This document shows, piece after piece, positions 52,812-64,000 of a DNA stretch of 64,000 bases. Where the stretch lies: assembly GCA_009869945.1 (NCBI GenBank), contig WIXG01000347.1, positions 16,410-80,409 on the forward strand, in the 5' to 3' direction. The DNA is from Mesaphorura yosii (Eukaryota > Arthropoda > Collembola > Poduromorpha > Tullbergiidae). The notes below the pieces were generated by a model. That model was not told where the DNA came from and did no database searches. It saw nothing but the letters and a program-made list of their open reading frames with translations. How positions within the stretch are numbered: the first letter of the stretch is position 1; every line of letters starts with the position of its first letter. The translations under genes and the position numbers were made by a program.

Positions 52812-54182
52812 ATGGCAGGCAGTCGAGGCGCTGGTTATCGCTTCGGCCAAGTGTTGAAGCAGAATGTTTTAATGGAACCACGAAATGACTGCGAAGACGA
52901 TGATGATAATCGCCGTCAGGATGAGCAGAGCCGCAGCCCGAGTCCACCAACTCACAGCTGGCCGCTCATGCATTCGCATCGGACTCAAGTGCGCTCGTGC
53001 ATTGGAATTGGCATCGAGTTTGTGAGCAATAACCAGCCGAGCAGCAGAATCGTGGAATCTCCGCGAACGCCGAGGACTCCGATGAGTGAGGCAACCGGCC
53101 TCATAGCCATGACGAATCGACTCTCCAACCCTTTTCTCCTAGACTTTGGGCTGCTGACCACCGACAACGAAGACGCGGGCCCGGACGCGGCTGACGAGGA
53201 CGACGACGACGAGCATGATTATTCAACGAGTCACAGCTTGAGTCTCCTCAGTAATGAAGAGGCCGGCGATGATGATGACGACGATACGCTGTCCTCCACC
53301 GGAACTTTATCAGAAGTTTTCGAGTCATTATCCCGTTTCTCGGAAGACTGCCTCGCATCCGTGGAAGCCCTCACGAGTCCACAGGCGGCGGCTGCCGCAA
53401 GGACACCACGAGCGACAGACTTCTCATTTGGTGGCTCAGTGTTCCAGACAACGACAGCGTCAGTGTGTGGTGCCAGGACAACTAATCAAGTCCAAACGCA
53501 GGCTGTCGCAGGTTGTTCCAATGCGTTGGATAAAATATTCTCTGCTCAGACTGACCTGTGTTGCGATGCGCCATCCCGAAACAGCAACAATCCATTTGTG
53601 CAACAAAGTATGGACAAACGCAGGCGGAGAGAACACAAACAAGTTCTCAGTGATTCCGCCTACACGCCTCACGACACAGGTGCTTACGCTTACAGTGATC
53701 AATGTGCCGCCAGCAGTAGCAAAACTAGCAGCAGCAATAGACGTGGTCGCCGTCACAATCACAACACAACGAATAATGAGAGCACGAGCACTGTGTTAAA
53801 ATCTCCATTTTTCGAATTTGGAAATGAACCTCCTGCGTATCGCCAAGCACGAGACAGCCAGAATCCAAGCCACATCGAACGCAGTCGTCGCATGTCCATG
53901 CCAGTCGGACGCGAGTACGCCAGTCACAGTCAGAATCGCGCTGCTGCTGTAGCTGCCGCCGCCGTGGCCCGTCACGAAGAGGAGGCACGACAGAATTTCC
54001 AGGATCTTCTGCTGCTCCCAGAAGAGATAAACTCCATCGTTAGTTTCACTGTCGGACAACCAACTGCCACCGAGTCGGCTGTCAGTTGTCTCGATTGGCA
54101 GGAGAGATGCATGGAATTGGAAATAGCTTTGCAGAGATTCGGAGAACAAGCGGCACGTGTTCGACTCTTCCTACGTGACAAG
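52812..54182 (+). CDS. First coding exon (457 codons) of an unrecognised protein; gene continues
   Basis: The ATG has a good context (AAAATGGC). The frame is open to 54182, where AAG|GTCAGG is a plausible donor; read-through would stop at 54260 after 25 non-conserved residues. The sequence is low-complexity: Asp runs (residues about 27-31, 128-134, 153-160), SPRTPRTP near 83, Ser/Asn/Arg/His-rich stretches, a basic KRRRRE near 269, and an Ala-rich helix near 375-385. The end is different: QNFQDLLLLPEEINSIVSFTV then DWQERCMELEIALQRFGEQA, which looks like the start of a coiled coil that would continue in the next exon. No family is recognised. Its further exons must lie beyond a long intron, perhaps past the window end, which would place the tRNA and the WAP gene inside its introns. 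Confidence 0.75.
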
Positions 54183-56731
54183 GTCAGGAATTTCTCTCAC
54201 TCTTTGTGTGCTTCCATGCCTTGTGCTTGTGATTTCCACTTCCTGCATTCTGCGCTATGATGCTAATGAAATTGCGTGCCATGATCCGTGATTTATCAAC
54301 CATGCCGTTCCAAGTTATATGTCACATATCACTTTGGCTAATAATGCTGGGCATTATTAAGAACCCTGAGCAGAGAGCTCGAATTTAATAAGATGCCACT
54401 TTACATTTTGCATTTCTGTGCAGAAACGACAAAAATCTCGTGTAATAATGACTGTCGGGATTCATGGACACTATTCTTCAATATGAAAAAGTACGACTAG
54501 CATTTAATTAAATTCCTCGTAGCGCAGAGCATTGTCAACTCTCTTCCATTTAATTCTTGATTTAATTTCATTTGGACCGTTTAAACGACAACTTCATGTC
54601 ATCATCAAGAAATCTCGATTTAAATTAAAAAGAGCAAAGTTGCGCTGTAGCGCTTCAGTTTGAGAGAACTCGGCACTCTTTAGTAGTTTAATTAAAGAAA
54701 ACCACGATCTCGAGTTTTGATGTGTGTCACGTGTGTAGGTGCACGTTTATGAGCCCCAGTAAATGATTTCGCAAAAGAAAATGGTAGATTTGGCCGTAAA
54801 ACATCGCAAGCCAACCGGAGAAAGGACATTTAGCTTAAAACAGGCAGACTTCAGAGGAAAGAGGCTGAAGAACCGTGATTTGGTACTAAAGTTCGTGTAG
54901 AATAGGGTCATATAATTCGGTAATCAAGAAGCATGCAACTGCAACCAAACCAAAGTCAGTCGAATCGTAAAAGTGTTTTCACTACTTTTTGCTTTTACGA
55001 GTTTGAGGCATGACATCAAGAGCTAGACTCATTACGAGTATTTTGGACTCCTCTCAGCTCGGTTCACCAGCGGATCTGCGGATCATTCTAATCTCATGGC
55101 CATACGCGCTGACGACAATCCATGGCCAGCAGTAGCAGTTTATTGACATTTGTACATGTAATACACGCAGCACGAACCAGATTGAAACATCCAAGGACAT
55201 GAATACAATGTGCAGATGCAACAACTGTGATCTTGACTATTTTACATCCTGCAATGGCCCACAAAACGTGGTCGTGGTCGAGGAAGTGAAAATAGCATTC
55301 ATTTAGCTGGGTACCGGGCTTGACGAGGAAGTCGGCACCACGCACCGGATCGATGGCGGCAAGAACGGAAATTGCTTCGAGGTTTAATCACATTCTCTTT
55401 TACTCATTCTGATCTTATCGGTCTCACTCTCCCCTTGACTAACTTGACTCCTCTCCGAACCCAATCCCAATCACAATCACCGCAAACCCAATGAAGTGGA
55501 GTGCGTAATGCAGCAGCAAAGGCGACTGACTGCACGCGTACGCGAATGCACGGCTCGGCTGTTTATCTTAGGCACATGCAGTTCAAAATCATGGAAGTTG
55601 GAAGCTTAGAAGAAGAGAGGAGAGTATCATTTCATCACCGCGTGGCGTGGCTTGAAAATAAAGTCTTGCCACCAACACTCGCTCGCCTTGGCCTGTATTG
55701 TCATGATAATAAAAATGTAACAAAAAGGCTTGCGTTAAGGTTTAAAATAAATTAGATCTAGAACCTGAAATTAGGCAGAGCAAGACCCGAGCCCCGAGGC
55801 GACGTGATGAGTCAGAATTAAGAAAACAGAGAAAAGCTCAAGTTCTAGTCACTCAGCGTTGAGAGTGTAGGTACTCGGCCAGGATAAATGTACTTGCATT
55901 TTGTAGAATTTTCGAGAGCCACGCGGGCTGAGGCTGAGGCGCTCGCTGAATTTTTGACTTAAGAGTCAAGCTCAAATTGGCGAGAGGAAGCAAAGACGTT
56001 GAAGTATTTCCTCCATTCATTTTTCTCATTTCAACGAAATGTGACACATTATTAATATTATTATTGAATTTTCAAAATGTAGGTTAATTTAACTCCAGTC
56101 GGACAACGTCTTCGTCGTCGTCTTAAAGGGTCACTTGCCTTTACTCTGATGGCTCGTGACTCTTGAGAAAGATCTCACGGTCTCTGCCGTCAAGTCATTC
56201 GTATTGACTTTTCAGTAGATTTAGCAGCGGAAAGAAAGCATCAGGAAATGGAACTTATGATATTCTGGGAATTCGCACCCATTTCTGCTTTTCTTCTGCT
56301 TCTCCTGCTTCGAGGTAGACGCATGTGTGTGGGCCGTCTGTTGATGCCGCGTCGCTTTTCATTTGGGCACCATTTTTATACAAATGGTCTTGTTTCCGTT
56401 CGAACATTGCGCATTGATCCCCGCATCTGAATGCGAATTCCTGTGTCCCGTGCTGGTACTTGCTTTTGTTCCATTTCCTTCTTCGATATTCCGTTAACTC
56501 TACAAAGATAAATCGTTCCGAGTCGTGACACCTCATTCAGTTCAATCAAAATCTTTTAAGCGTGAAGAGAACGAAAATGCGAATGCTTTTCTCATGCTCT
56601 CGTGGCACAAAAAGTTGAAGTCGGTTTAAGTTGGAGCAGCAAAAGTCAAATCAACACGATCCATAATCACATGTAATGTGTACGCGTGTCCTCGAAACGC
56701 AAAAAATAAGTGCATTTGCCGAAAACAGAGC
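54183..56731. other. Probable intron or intergenic DNA after the 457-codon exon
   Basis: I see no exon that continues the coiled-coil frame of the preceding exon, and no RNA gene until the tRNA. Confidence 0.4.
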
Positions 56732-56736
56732 AAAAA
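56732..56736 (-). terminator. RNA polymerase III terminator of tRNA-Gly
   Basis: TTTTT on the minus strand, 7 nt past the 3' end of the tRNA gene. Confidence 0.8.
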
Positions 56737-56742
56737 GTTAAC

Positions 56743-56813
56743 TGCATTGACCGGGAATCGAACCCGGGTCGCCCGCGTGGCAGGCGAGCATTCTACCACT
56801 GAACCATCAATGC
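56743..56813 (-). tRNA. trnG-GCC: tRNA-Gly (anticodon GCC)
   Basis: On the minus strand a 71-nt cloverleaf: acceptor stem GCATTGA pairs with TCAATGC, discriminator A; D arm with GTTCAGTGGTAGAAT (A box); anticodon arm CTCGC-CTGCCAC-GCGGG with anticodon GCC; T arm CCGGGTTCGATTCCCGG (B box). No intron. It reads glycine codons GGC and GGU. All stems pair, so it looks functional. Confidence 0.97.
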
Positions 56814-59800
56814 GCTTGTTGAAATAAGGTGTGAATAAACTGAGTTTTAAATGTGCTACTGCTGCTTTGTGGTTAGTTGTAGTTGTACTACTGGCTGTAC
56901 ACTAATGACGGTTATTATCGTTTTATTACGGTCTCACCTCAGTTGAGCCACCGCTGTTAATGACCTGATTTAGAAAGTGGGCTACTGCAAAAGCGCATGT
57001 CTGTCTGCCGCAAAACCAATCCGTAGCCACCGAATGTGCATGTTTTGGGGGTGAACTGAATATTCCATTTGAGACATGGCCATTGCATAATTACATTTGG
57101 CGTGTCAGCGCCGAAAATATCAAGCAAGCCACAGAATTCATTCCTCGATATTTCATATATTTCTGTATTTGGATAGTCGAATTCATGACGATGTGCTTTA
57201 CCATTACTCATCTGAACTTCGTGCGGCACGGCACACTTTGATTGTTGACAAATTACAATTTAACGACTTCATCCTCAGTACCAATTCAAAGCAACTTGCA
57301 CTTGCGGTGCGAGTACGATCACAATACAAGCAGGCGTTGTACCTATTTTCCTTTGAAGCCAAACTGTAGAGGCAATGGTGGTAACCGTCAGACTATGTCT
57401 AGCCTCAGGTAATCTCAGTTTGCAGTTATTTATTCACATTCACACGAAGCAGACTGCTATTGTAATTTACATTTTACAATCTTCGCATTATAAAGTACGT
57501 TTTATCAAATCAGGTGAGATGTTAGTCACTAATCCTTATGTCTACTACCAGGTAACTCCGCAATGAATCTAATTCATCACGGAGCCGTAATCTCCTAATA
57601 TTCTCAGCAGCAACAGCAACAGCACACTCAAACCCAATATTGAACATTGTCCGTTTGACGAGTGCTTGAGCCAATTCCAATAAAATAAAATGTCATAAAA
57701 TTTGTACCGTACGTCGTGTGCTTTGGCTGAAAACAGAAGCAGACGTTGAGTGGTTTGGTTTCTGTTTCGTAATGCCTCCACCACGTTGCCTGTATGTTTT
57801 TATTAGTTCCACGTCAGTTCGAATGATTTCATCTATAAAAATCAAATGACACTTGCCCATGCCACTTGCACGTACTTCACTCTGTCCAATTTCGGACTTT
57901 GAAGGGTTGAATTCGAAATTTCCGACATTACAATGAAATTGAAATAAGATGTTTTGGTCATTTCCTCCTCTTTTATGAGGCTTTTAGATTTGGTTGAGTG
58001 GAAATGGTCAAATTGAACTGCACATCCGGCAGGAACATTTGAAAGCAGTCAAAGGGCGATTTGATCTCACGACGATGTGACTTGAAAGCAGAGTCGAATT
58101 AATTTCAAGTGCATTCCGCTTTCGTTTTGCTCGTAATTCTAATCATGCATGTGGGAAGCTCAGCGATCTTGAGTTCGAGCTTCGACTTCGACCTTGAAGA
58201 ACTTTTTACGTGATACAGGGAAATAATTTTTTTTTTCATTTCTGATTATTTTATGATTTTATAACATGGAATGGAAGAAAATCTTCGTGAACGTTTGCTT
58301 CGTACGTAGCGTGCTGCAAGCTACTTTCTTTATCCAGGAATTCGTGTGCATCGCATAGCATTGTAGTTGGAAGCTGAATCTGGATTGGAATTTCCCATAA
58401 TAAGCCGAAGCTCCCAGCTTGTTTGTTCAGGTTGTCGTAATCTCGTGTGAGTGAAGTCTTGATATATTTTCAGGATCATTCGCCATGTCATTTTTCTATG
58501 CGGTAATCTCGCACGAGAATATTTTCCTTTCCTGTGTGCACCGTGCGTTTCTTCTTTCTTCCTTCCTTGGTGACACTGCTGAGTAATTGAATTCTTCTTT
58601 CTTTATACACCGCGCGCACATTCGACGTTTGTTCAAAGTAAACCGTGAACCCGCAGCGCACTGCCATGATGCATTGCGTTTTGTCATGTCAGTAGCGAGC
58701 AGCAATTCATATTGGTATCATGGCGGGCCGAAGAGAAATTCTTGTACATCTTGTCTCCCAAAGTTTCTTCGAGGATGAGCTTTTTATTGTGTCGGTTTCT
58801 TGGTCTTCGTCTCTTTTCTTTACCTTTCTCGTCTCCTGCACCCACTTGATCTTCTACAGCTTTGTTCAATCCCGATTTTTAAGGGCATAAGAAATGACAA
58901 TACACTTCGCCAGAACCGTGCAACTCGTATTCGTATTATTGCTATGCTGAGGAGGGATTCTGCTCAACAAATTGAACATTGATCTTCTTTTGGCAGGTAT
59001 GAGAGTAGAAAAATTGCAGAGCAGACTTTATTCGCAACTCGTCTGAAAAAGTATCGTGTCTGTCTGTGAGACAGGCCAAACCTCAAAAACCTAAAATCAA
59101 CTGAGCTAAATTGTCGAGGAGGAGAGGATTCTTATTCTGGTATTAGATTTAAGCTCTTGACCAAATTTTATTGCTTTGCTCAGAACAGATGATTATAACT
59201 GTCACCTACTTGTGTGTTGGACGTGAAAACAAGAAAATAATGAACGGAACTGGCCGGCATATAAATAATGCTTTGAATCTGACGATTTTAATATACATTG
59301 ATCAGCGCCTGCTTTTTCATTAGGGTAAGTATGGCGCCTGCGCCTGACACTGGATCAGGTCTCAGCTGGGTGCCTTCTTGTTTTGATCGTGATAATCCAT
59401 GAGGTGTAGAATTGAAAGGAACAATCTCCAGCCTCCATCAATATACTTCCTTTTACTACAAGATTGAAACTTGAATACGTGACTCAGAAAGTGTGGGCTC
59501 ATTTGTTTTCTCTTGTCTTGATAAATGATCCATCGTACAGATTCCTTCCCGAGATCCGTCTTCTTGTCGCTCTTACTCTTGTCCTCTATGTTACCATTTC
59601 CACGTGTCAAAAAACAACAGCCTCGCCTTACCTTGAAATTAAACTCGAGTAAAAAATCGCTAAGTTTTAGTTAAAGTCATAATTTAGGCAACGTCCACCC
59701 CACAAAAATGACAGCGAAAATCTGGCGGTATTTATGCTGTCAACCTGCTGACGTGAAAATATGCACCTAACGCAGTGCCGAAGGTGTTACAATGCAAACA

Positions 59801-60509
59801 GCGCTGCTCTTGCATGGCATCATAATATAATAATGTCACCTGCCTTGAGACTTCAATGATGACAGATGACCTTTTTGTGACACCGAAAAAAATGGAATGA
59901 CTGATGACTTGTTCGGTCGAGCTTGATCCTTTCTCGTCAACTTAATAATGGCTCACGTGCGGAACTTGTCAAACTACGGAAACATGAAACTTGACCTCTG
60001 CTCCTTGGGCACGTGCACGAGAGCAATTTTGTGCAGTCATTCCAGATGAACTACTACATAATAATGCAATGGAAGGAATCCGTTTGCGTTCAGCCCATGG
60101 CTGGAGCACAAGTTAATTAACCATGCGATATTAAATTAAACGTGGAGAAATTAAAAGCAACGAGTTCTTTGATGTTGCCAGACGCTAATTGTCTTACTTC
60201 TTGCAAAGTCTTGCCAGTTTCTTGAAGCATAACGAAACTTGAAACTTTAAAGATGCCAGCTCACGTGCCAGCATGGCTCAACACTTTGGATCATTATTCA
60301 AAAGTTTTCATATTTCCCTGAGAAAATTGCATTTCACTAATTTTATTGCCTCCCACTCAACAGCTACCGTTATTTGCAAAATGCAATCTGAAGTACTAAA
60401 TTCACTTTGAAGTTGCAGCAGCTATCAAATCAAAAGCGGTAATGGTTTTAATTTCAGTGTGGAAGAACAATTGCAGAATTTCAACCATGTGATGAGATGC
60501 GGTAATTTT
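56814..60509. other. Stretch without a supported gene
   Basis: Only short ORFs without resemblance to known proteins on either strand. A minor CAG/CAA-rich run lies near 57605-57625. No RNA gene seen. Confidence 0.4.
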
Positions 60510-60851
60510 TCAACTGGCTCTCCAGTCTCGTCCCCCGGTAGGCTTAACGACTTTTCGGCAAATGTAACAACTTTCAATCCGGCAGCACTTTTCTCCCGAG
60601 GGGCATTCGTTTGGCGAGTTAGGATTGCATGGGGAGAAGCAGGGATCGACTCCTTCTGGTGGATTGGAAGGGCAGACCCCTGCGTAGCGTAAAGAATACA
60701 TGGAATTCATTCTATACGAAAATATCAGTTTAAGAGAGTATCGTCCCTTACCTCTACGACCACCTCCATATTTGCCTCCGCTTCCGTGTTGTCCTTCTCC
60801 TTCGATCAAGACAACGCCTGCCACCAAAACTAAAAGAAGTGTCCTCAACAT
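60510..60851 (-). CDS. Gly-rich, single WAP-domain secreted peptide (crustin-like)
   Basis: Exon 1 (60851-60752) and exon 2 (60679-60510) join across a 72-bp GTAAGG...ACGCAG intron in phase 1, giving 89 residues. Residues 1-19 are a signal peptide (MLRTLLLVLVAGVVLIEGE). A short Gly/Lys/Arg-rich stretch (QHGSGGKYGGGRRG) follows, then eight cysteines in a WAP four-disulfide-core order with the hallmark KCC (ECPSGEKCCRIESCYICRK). The spacing after KCC (4 then 2 residues) differs from the usual 3 and 3. I start at the second ATG, since the upstream in-frame ATG at 60881 would put ten extra residues before a good signal peptide. Gly-rich plus WAP is the layout of crustacean crustins and related arthropod antimicrobial or protease-inhibitor peptides; which role applies cannot be read here. 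Confidence 0.82.
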   Translation of the reverse strand: MLRTLLLVLVAGVVLIEGEGQHGSGGKYGGGRRGKGRYSLKLIFSYRMNSMYSLRYAGVCPSNPPEGVDPCFSPCNPNSPNECPSGEKCCRIESCYICRKVVKPTGGRDWRAS

Positions 60852-63800
60852 GGCGATGGAAGATGAACCTTTGATTATCAATCAATTTGCAATCTTCGCA
60901 AAGTTATTTGTTGACGCTGCTGACTTCTGTTTTTATTGTTTACAGTCCAAAGTTTTCTGTGCTTCTGAATAACTGGCAAATAGTACCTCTGCCCCAATTG
61001 TGCTAGGCGAGGCTGCTGCCTCGTTCCAATTAAATCACTCTCCGGCATTGTGAACTTGTGTTGATCGACGTATTGCGGATACTCCACGACGCATTAGATT
61101 AAATTGGCCTGCCAAGATATGCAGGAGATAAATATTTGGGTCATTCTGGCAAGAAATGCAAACAAGATTTGATGCAATTCGCAATTCGAGCCCCTCGCGT
61201 GCAAACAAAACAATCTGCTCTGAGGCCGGCTCCAATTCGTATTTGTTCTCCTTGTCTGTTATGTCGGTTTCAAGCCCACACGTCGCACTTCAAATTGCGA
61301 TTTATGCGCAGCCCTCCGAAGTGAAGGCTTGAAAAAATAGAACACGGATGCGAATACGATGAAGTAGAAAATATTGCTTTGTTGTCTGCGTTCGCCTTCA
61401 CAGGTACGTTTGACTTGACAAGGCATGCGAATATATTCGAGCTGTAAATTAAAATCATTCTCACCGTCGCGTTTTCGTTCGCTCCACTTAACAGCAATGA
61501 TATTACACGCGTCATTCCAATGGGAGGAATATTTCTTCCTCCAGCAGTAGTAAGAAAACAGAAACGGGCGTCAAGATTTTTATGCACGCGAAATGCGAAG
61601 TGGAAACCTGAAAATGAGTAGTAAAAATAAAGTTTTTCGCATTCACGTTTGAATATGATCAAATGATTTGATTGATGTGCCCGGGAAGCAGTAGAAAAGT
61701 TTCCACTTTCATTGTTGAAAATGGCTTCGCGCTATTATTTTCGAGACCGGCAAAGTTATTTTTGCACTCTGGCATCTTTTTGCTGCCATTGTTTGCGGGT
61801 GGCTGCGACTTCCAGCAAAACTAACGTCCTTCCAGCTTTTGCATTAAGAATGAGAAAGGAAAGAAGTTTTCTGCTTCAGAGTGGAGAGAATCATCGTCAA
61901 AGTTTGCAGTTTGTCGTTTGTCCCCACTCAACTTCACGTCAAATTGCTGCTGAAAAAAATCGCAAACGATTGCAAACGAGGCTCGACTCGACCCAGATTG
62001 AACTGCGACCGTGGTTGTGCGCAATTCTCAAATGCATTAGCAAATTGAGGAACTTTTTGTTGTTTGCTGCATTTGCATACAATGGAACGAGAGCGAGTAA
62101 CACGCATTATTGAGAAGTCGGGGCCGAGAGTCAAGCTGTGCCAACAAATTCTATGCAGTGCAAGAAATCACACTTAATTGGCTTCGCTATTCGCTTAGCA
62201 ATCAGGTCACACGAAACGTTCGATGCTTTCGAGCTGAATCGAGTCGAAATCATTTTTGTTGACTAAAGTATTCTCCTTCTCCCTTGCTCACGTGCCAGAG
62301 AGAGTCCAAGCTCATGAAATTAGCAACCCAGAAAACGAGCAATTATTAGTTGCGAACTTTCCTAAAGGCTTTAAAAACTTTCATTTGTCTTCACCGCATG
62401 CATTCCGCAAACTTTTATACTTAGCGCACAAATTGACCTCAATATTGCCCTAATCTTTGCTTTTCTCATGACTTTTGCACTTATTTGCTCAGCTTTTGCT
62501 GTGTTCGCCACTCCAAGCTGGTTTCTTTTAAGGGATGACACACGGGAGAAGGTGCAAATGGCAAATGGCGTAGGTTTGCCTCAAATTTGAGTCAATAAAA
62601 CTCAAAAATTTAATTAACGAAGCCAATTCAGTTCCTTTTGAAGGTAGTTCAGTGAATTTTAGCCCAATGCTAATTTGTAATGCTGTGGGGTTCATAAAAA
62701 TTATAATGTCTCGCGGTGAGTCCATATTCTTAATGGAAAATGGGGTTCAGACATTTACTGACAGCGTTCGTGTCCCGTTCATGATCCTCTTGTGACCTCT
62801 CAAGACATCCAGTCGACATGCCTGCCTGCTTTTCTTCTTTCTTTGCTGTCTCCTTTCTTACTTCATTCTGAGAGAATCGTATTTCTAAGAAGCGAAAGCA
62901 TGAAGAGTCTTTCGAGGCCGTAAAAAAGTTTTCCCGTCTCATTTTGGGTTCAGATTTCACCACAGCGCAACGCAGCGACGAAACTGTCCGCGGGCTCGGA
63001 ACGGCCGCTTCTATTCTTTCTCAATAGCGCGTGGCGTGGCGTGGAAGGAAATCTTTGAAGATTATTATAAAAATTACGTTTGCGTTTTCCGCTGCACGCG
63101 ATGCACATCGAGCGAGAACGACAATCCATTACTTTCCGACGCTGCGTGAAGAAAGTCAAGGGTAGACTTTCATTTCCTAAAACACACATGCACTTGCACT
63201 CCTCCTGTGAGTTGTAATATTATACTGCATGGTGAAATATTGCGGAATATTGGTCGAACTCAATCGTCTTCATCATGTGAAGATGCACTTTGTGTCATCC
63301 GCATGTATCCTGCTGCCATATCTTCGCGTGCGTGCGTGGTCTCGTTCATCTTGACAAATTTCTTCGCTGACTGCCTCAGTCGGCTGCTGTCTTTTTTCTC
63401 CCCTTTCTTGTTTCTTCGTCGTGGCTCCATGCTTTTATGCCCATGCCATTTTTAAAATAAATATGATTACGCACTTTCTTTTTGTTGCAGCACAAGAAAG
63501 CAGTCGTCTTGGCCTTGAGCTTGCCTTATCTTTCATGTGCAGAGAGAGAGAGACTTCGATTCGTGTGTCATGTGTGCTGCTCTGCTTCTGTCTGCTTCTG
63601 TTCTATCTTCAATCTCGAACTATGAGCCATCATGTTTGTTATTATTACGTGCATTATATATGATTATGTGAAGGATGCACTTACTTAAACTTTAGTGCAC
63701 CTTTAGAGCATCAAACTGAGAACTGCACGCACAAGAAATGCAATTTTTCACTCCGGCCATTTTTCACAAGGAAAGTGCAAACACGTTGCGACGGCGCAGC

Positions 63801-64000
63801 TCGGGTTTGAGAAATTGCATGCATTTATGCACTTTGACTGTAGTTGCACTAAAATATTCACGGCGGGTGCCTGCGTCTGCATCGCATTGTGCTTTATTTT
63901 TATCAGAGCATGTTTGTACATTCAGCTTTAATTCTATTTACATATGAAATTCGTCTTATCTTTATTGTGCCTACATGGCTGACGGTTGAGTATTTCGTGC
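60852..64000. other. Stretch without a supported gene
   Basis: Overlapping ORFs on both strands (for example minus 61270-61662 and plus 61712-62113) have no signal peptide, domain or splice partner that I can support. A short AG repeat lies at 63540-63552. No RNA gene seen. Confidence 0.4.

Noticed and set aside
53254-53799. Plus ORF of 181 codons within the 457-codon exon
   Set aside because: Out-of-frame shadow of the longer, better-started frame; its composition mirrors the acidic and Ser codon repeats.
61270-62113. Minus ORF of 130 codons and plus ORF of 133 codons
   Set aside because: No domain, no conserved motif and no splice context; similar ORFs occur throughout the non-coding parts.

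Overview
This is nuclear DNA from an arthropod-like animal. Genes are split by short introns (59-90 bp, GT-AG), apart from one 15-kb first intron. Fewer than half of the bases are G or C, non-coding stretches are long, there are no operons, and the recognisable proteins are animal ones: ionotropic receptors of the protostome type, SRP9, Enabled/VASP, a SNAP-25 relative and a WAP-domain peptide. I cannot name the species. The compact introns together with multi-kilobase gene-poor stretches would fit a non-insect hexapod or a crustacean, but that is a guess.

Layout. 1-4.3 kb: two tandem, same-strand (minus) divergent ionotropic glutamate-receptor-like genes, the first cut by the window edge. 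4.4-10.7 kb: nothing convincing. 10.7-11.1 kb: a small secreted-peptide gene (minus) with TATA box, two exons and a poly(A) signal. 14.4-15.6 kb: a seven-exon, highly divergent SNAP-25-type (Qb+Qc) SNARE gene (plus), which I assembled from splice sites and homology; none of its exons is a conspicuous ORF. 16.0-16.6 kb: a decayed, partly deleted second copy of that gene. 17.1-20.8 kb: a six-exon gene (plus) for a very acidic ~1106-residue protein of unknown function. 21.0-21.4 kb: SRP9 (minus), three tiny exons, tail-to-tail with the acidic-protein gene and head-to-head with ena. 22.7-39.6 kb: the complete Ena/VASP gene (plus), with the start codon alone in a micro-exon and a 15.2-kb first intron. 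39.6-52.8 kb: ena 3' region, then a gene-poor stretch holding a perfect 30-bp palindrome. 52.8-54.2 kb: one 457-codon coding exon (plus) of an unrecognised protein whose gene must continue. 56.7 kb: tRNA-Gly(GCC) (minus). 60.5-60.85 kb: a Gly-rich, WAP-domain secreted peptide gene (minus). The rest of the window shows nothing I can support.

The genes are not a pathway. The points of interest are a fast-evolving SNAP-25 duplicate with a serine at the Qc zero-layer position and a dying neighbour copy; a receptor pair that differs by one intron and shares an upstream element; a small secreted peptide laid out like a neuropeptide precursor; and two strong inverted repeats, one inside an ena intron.
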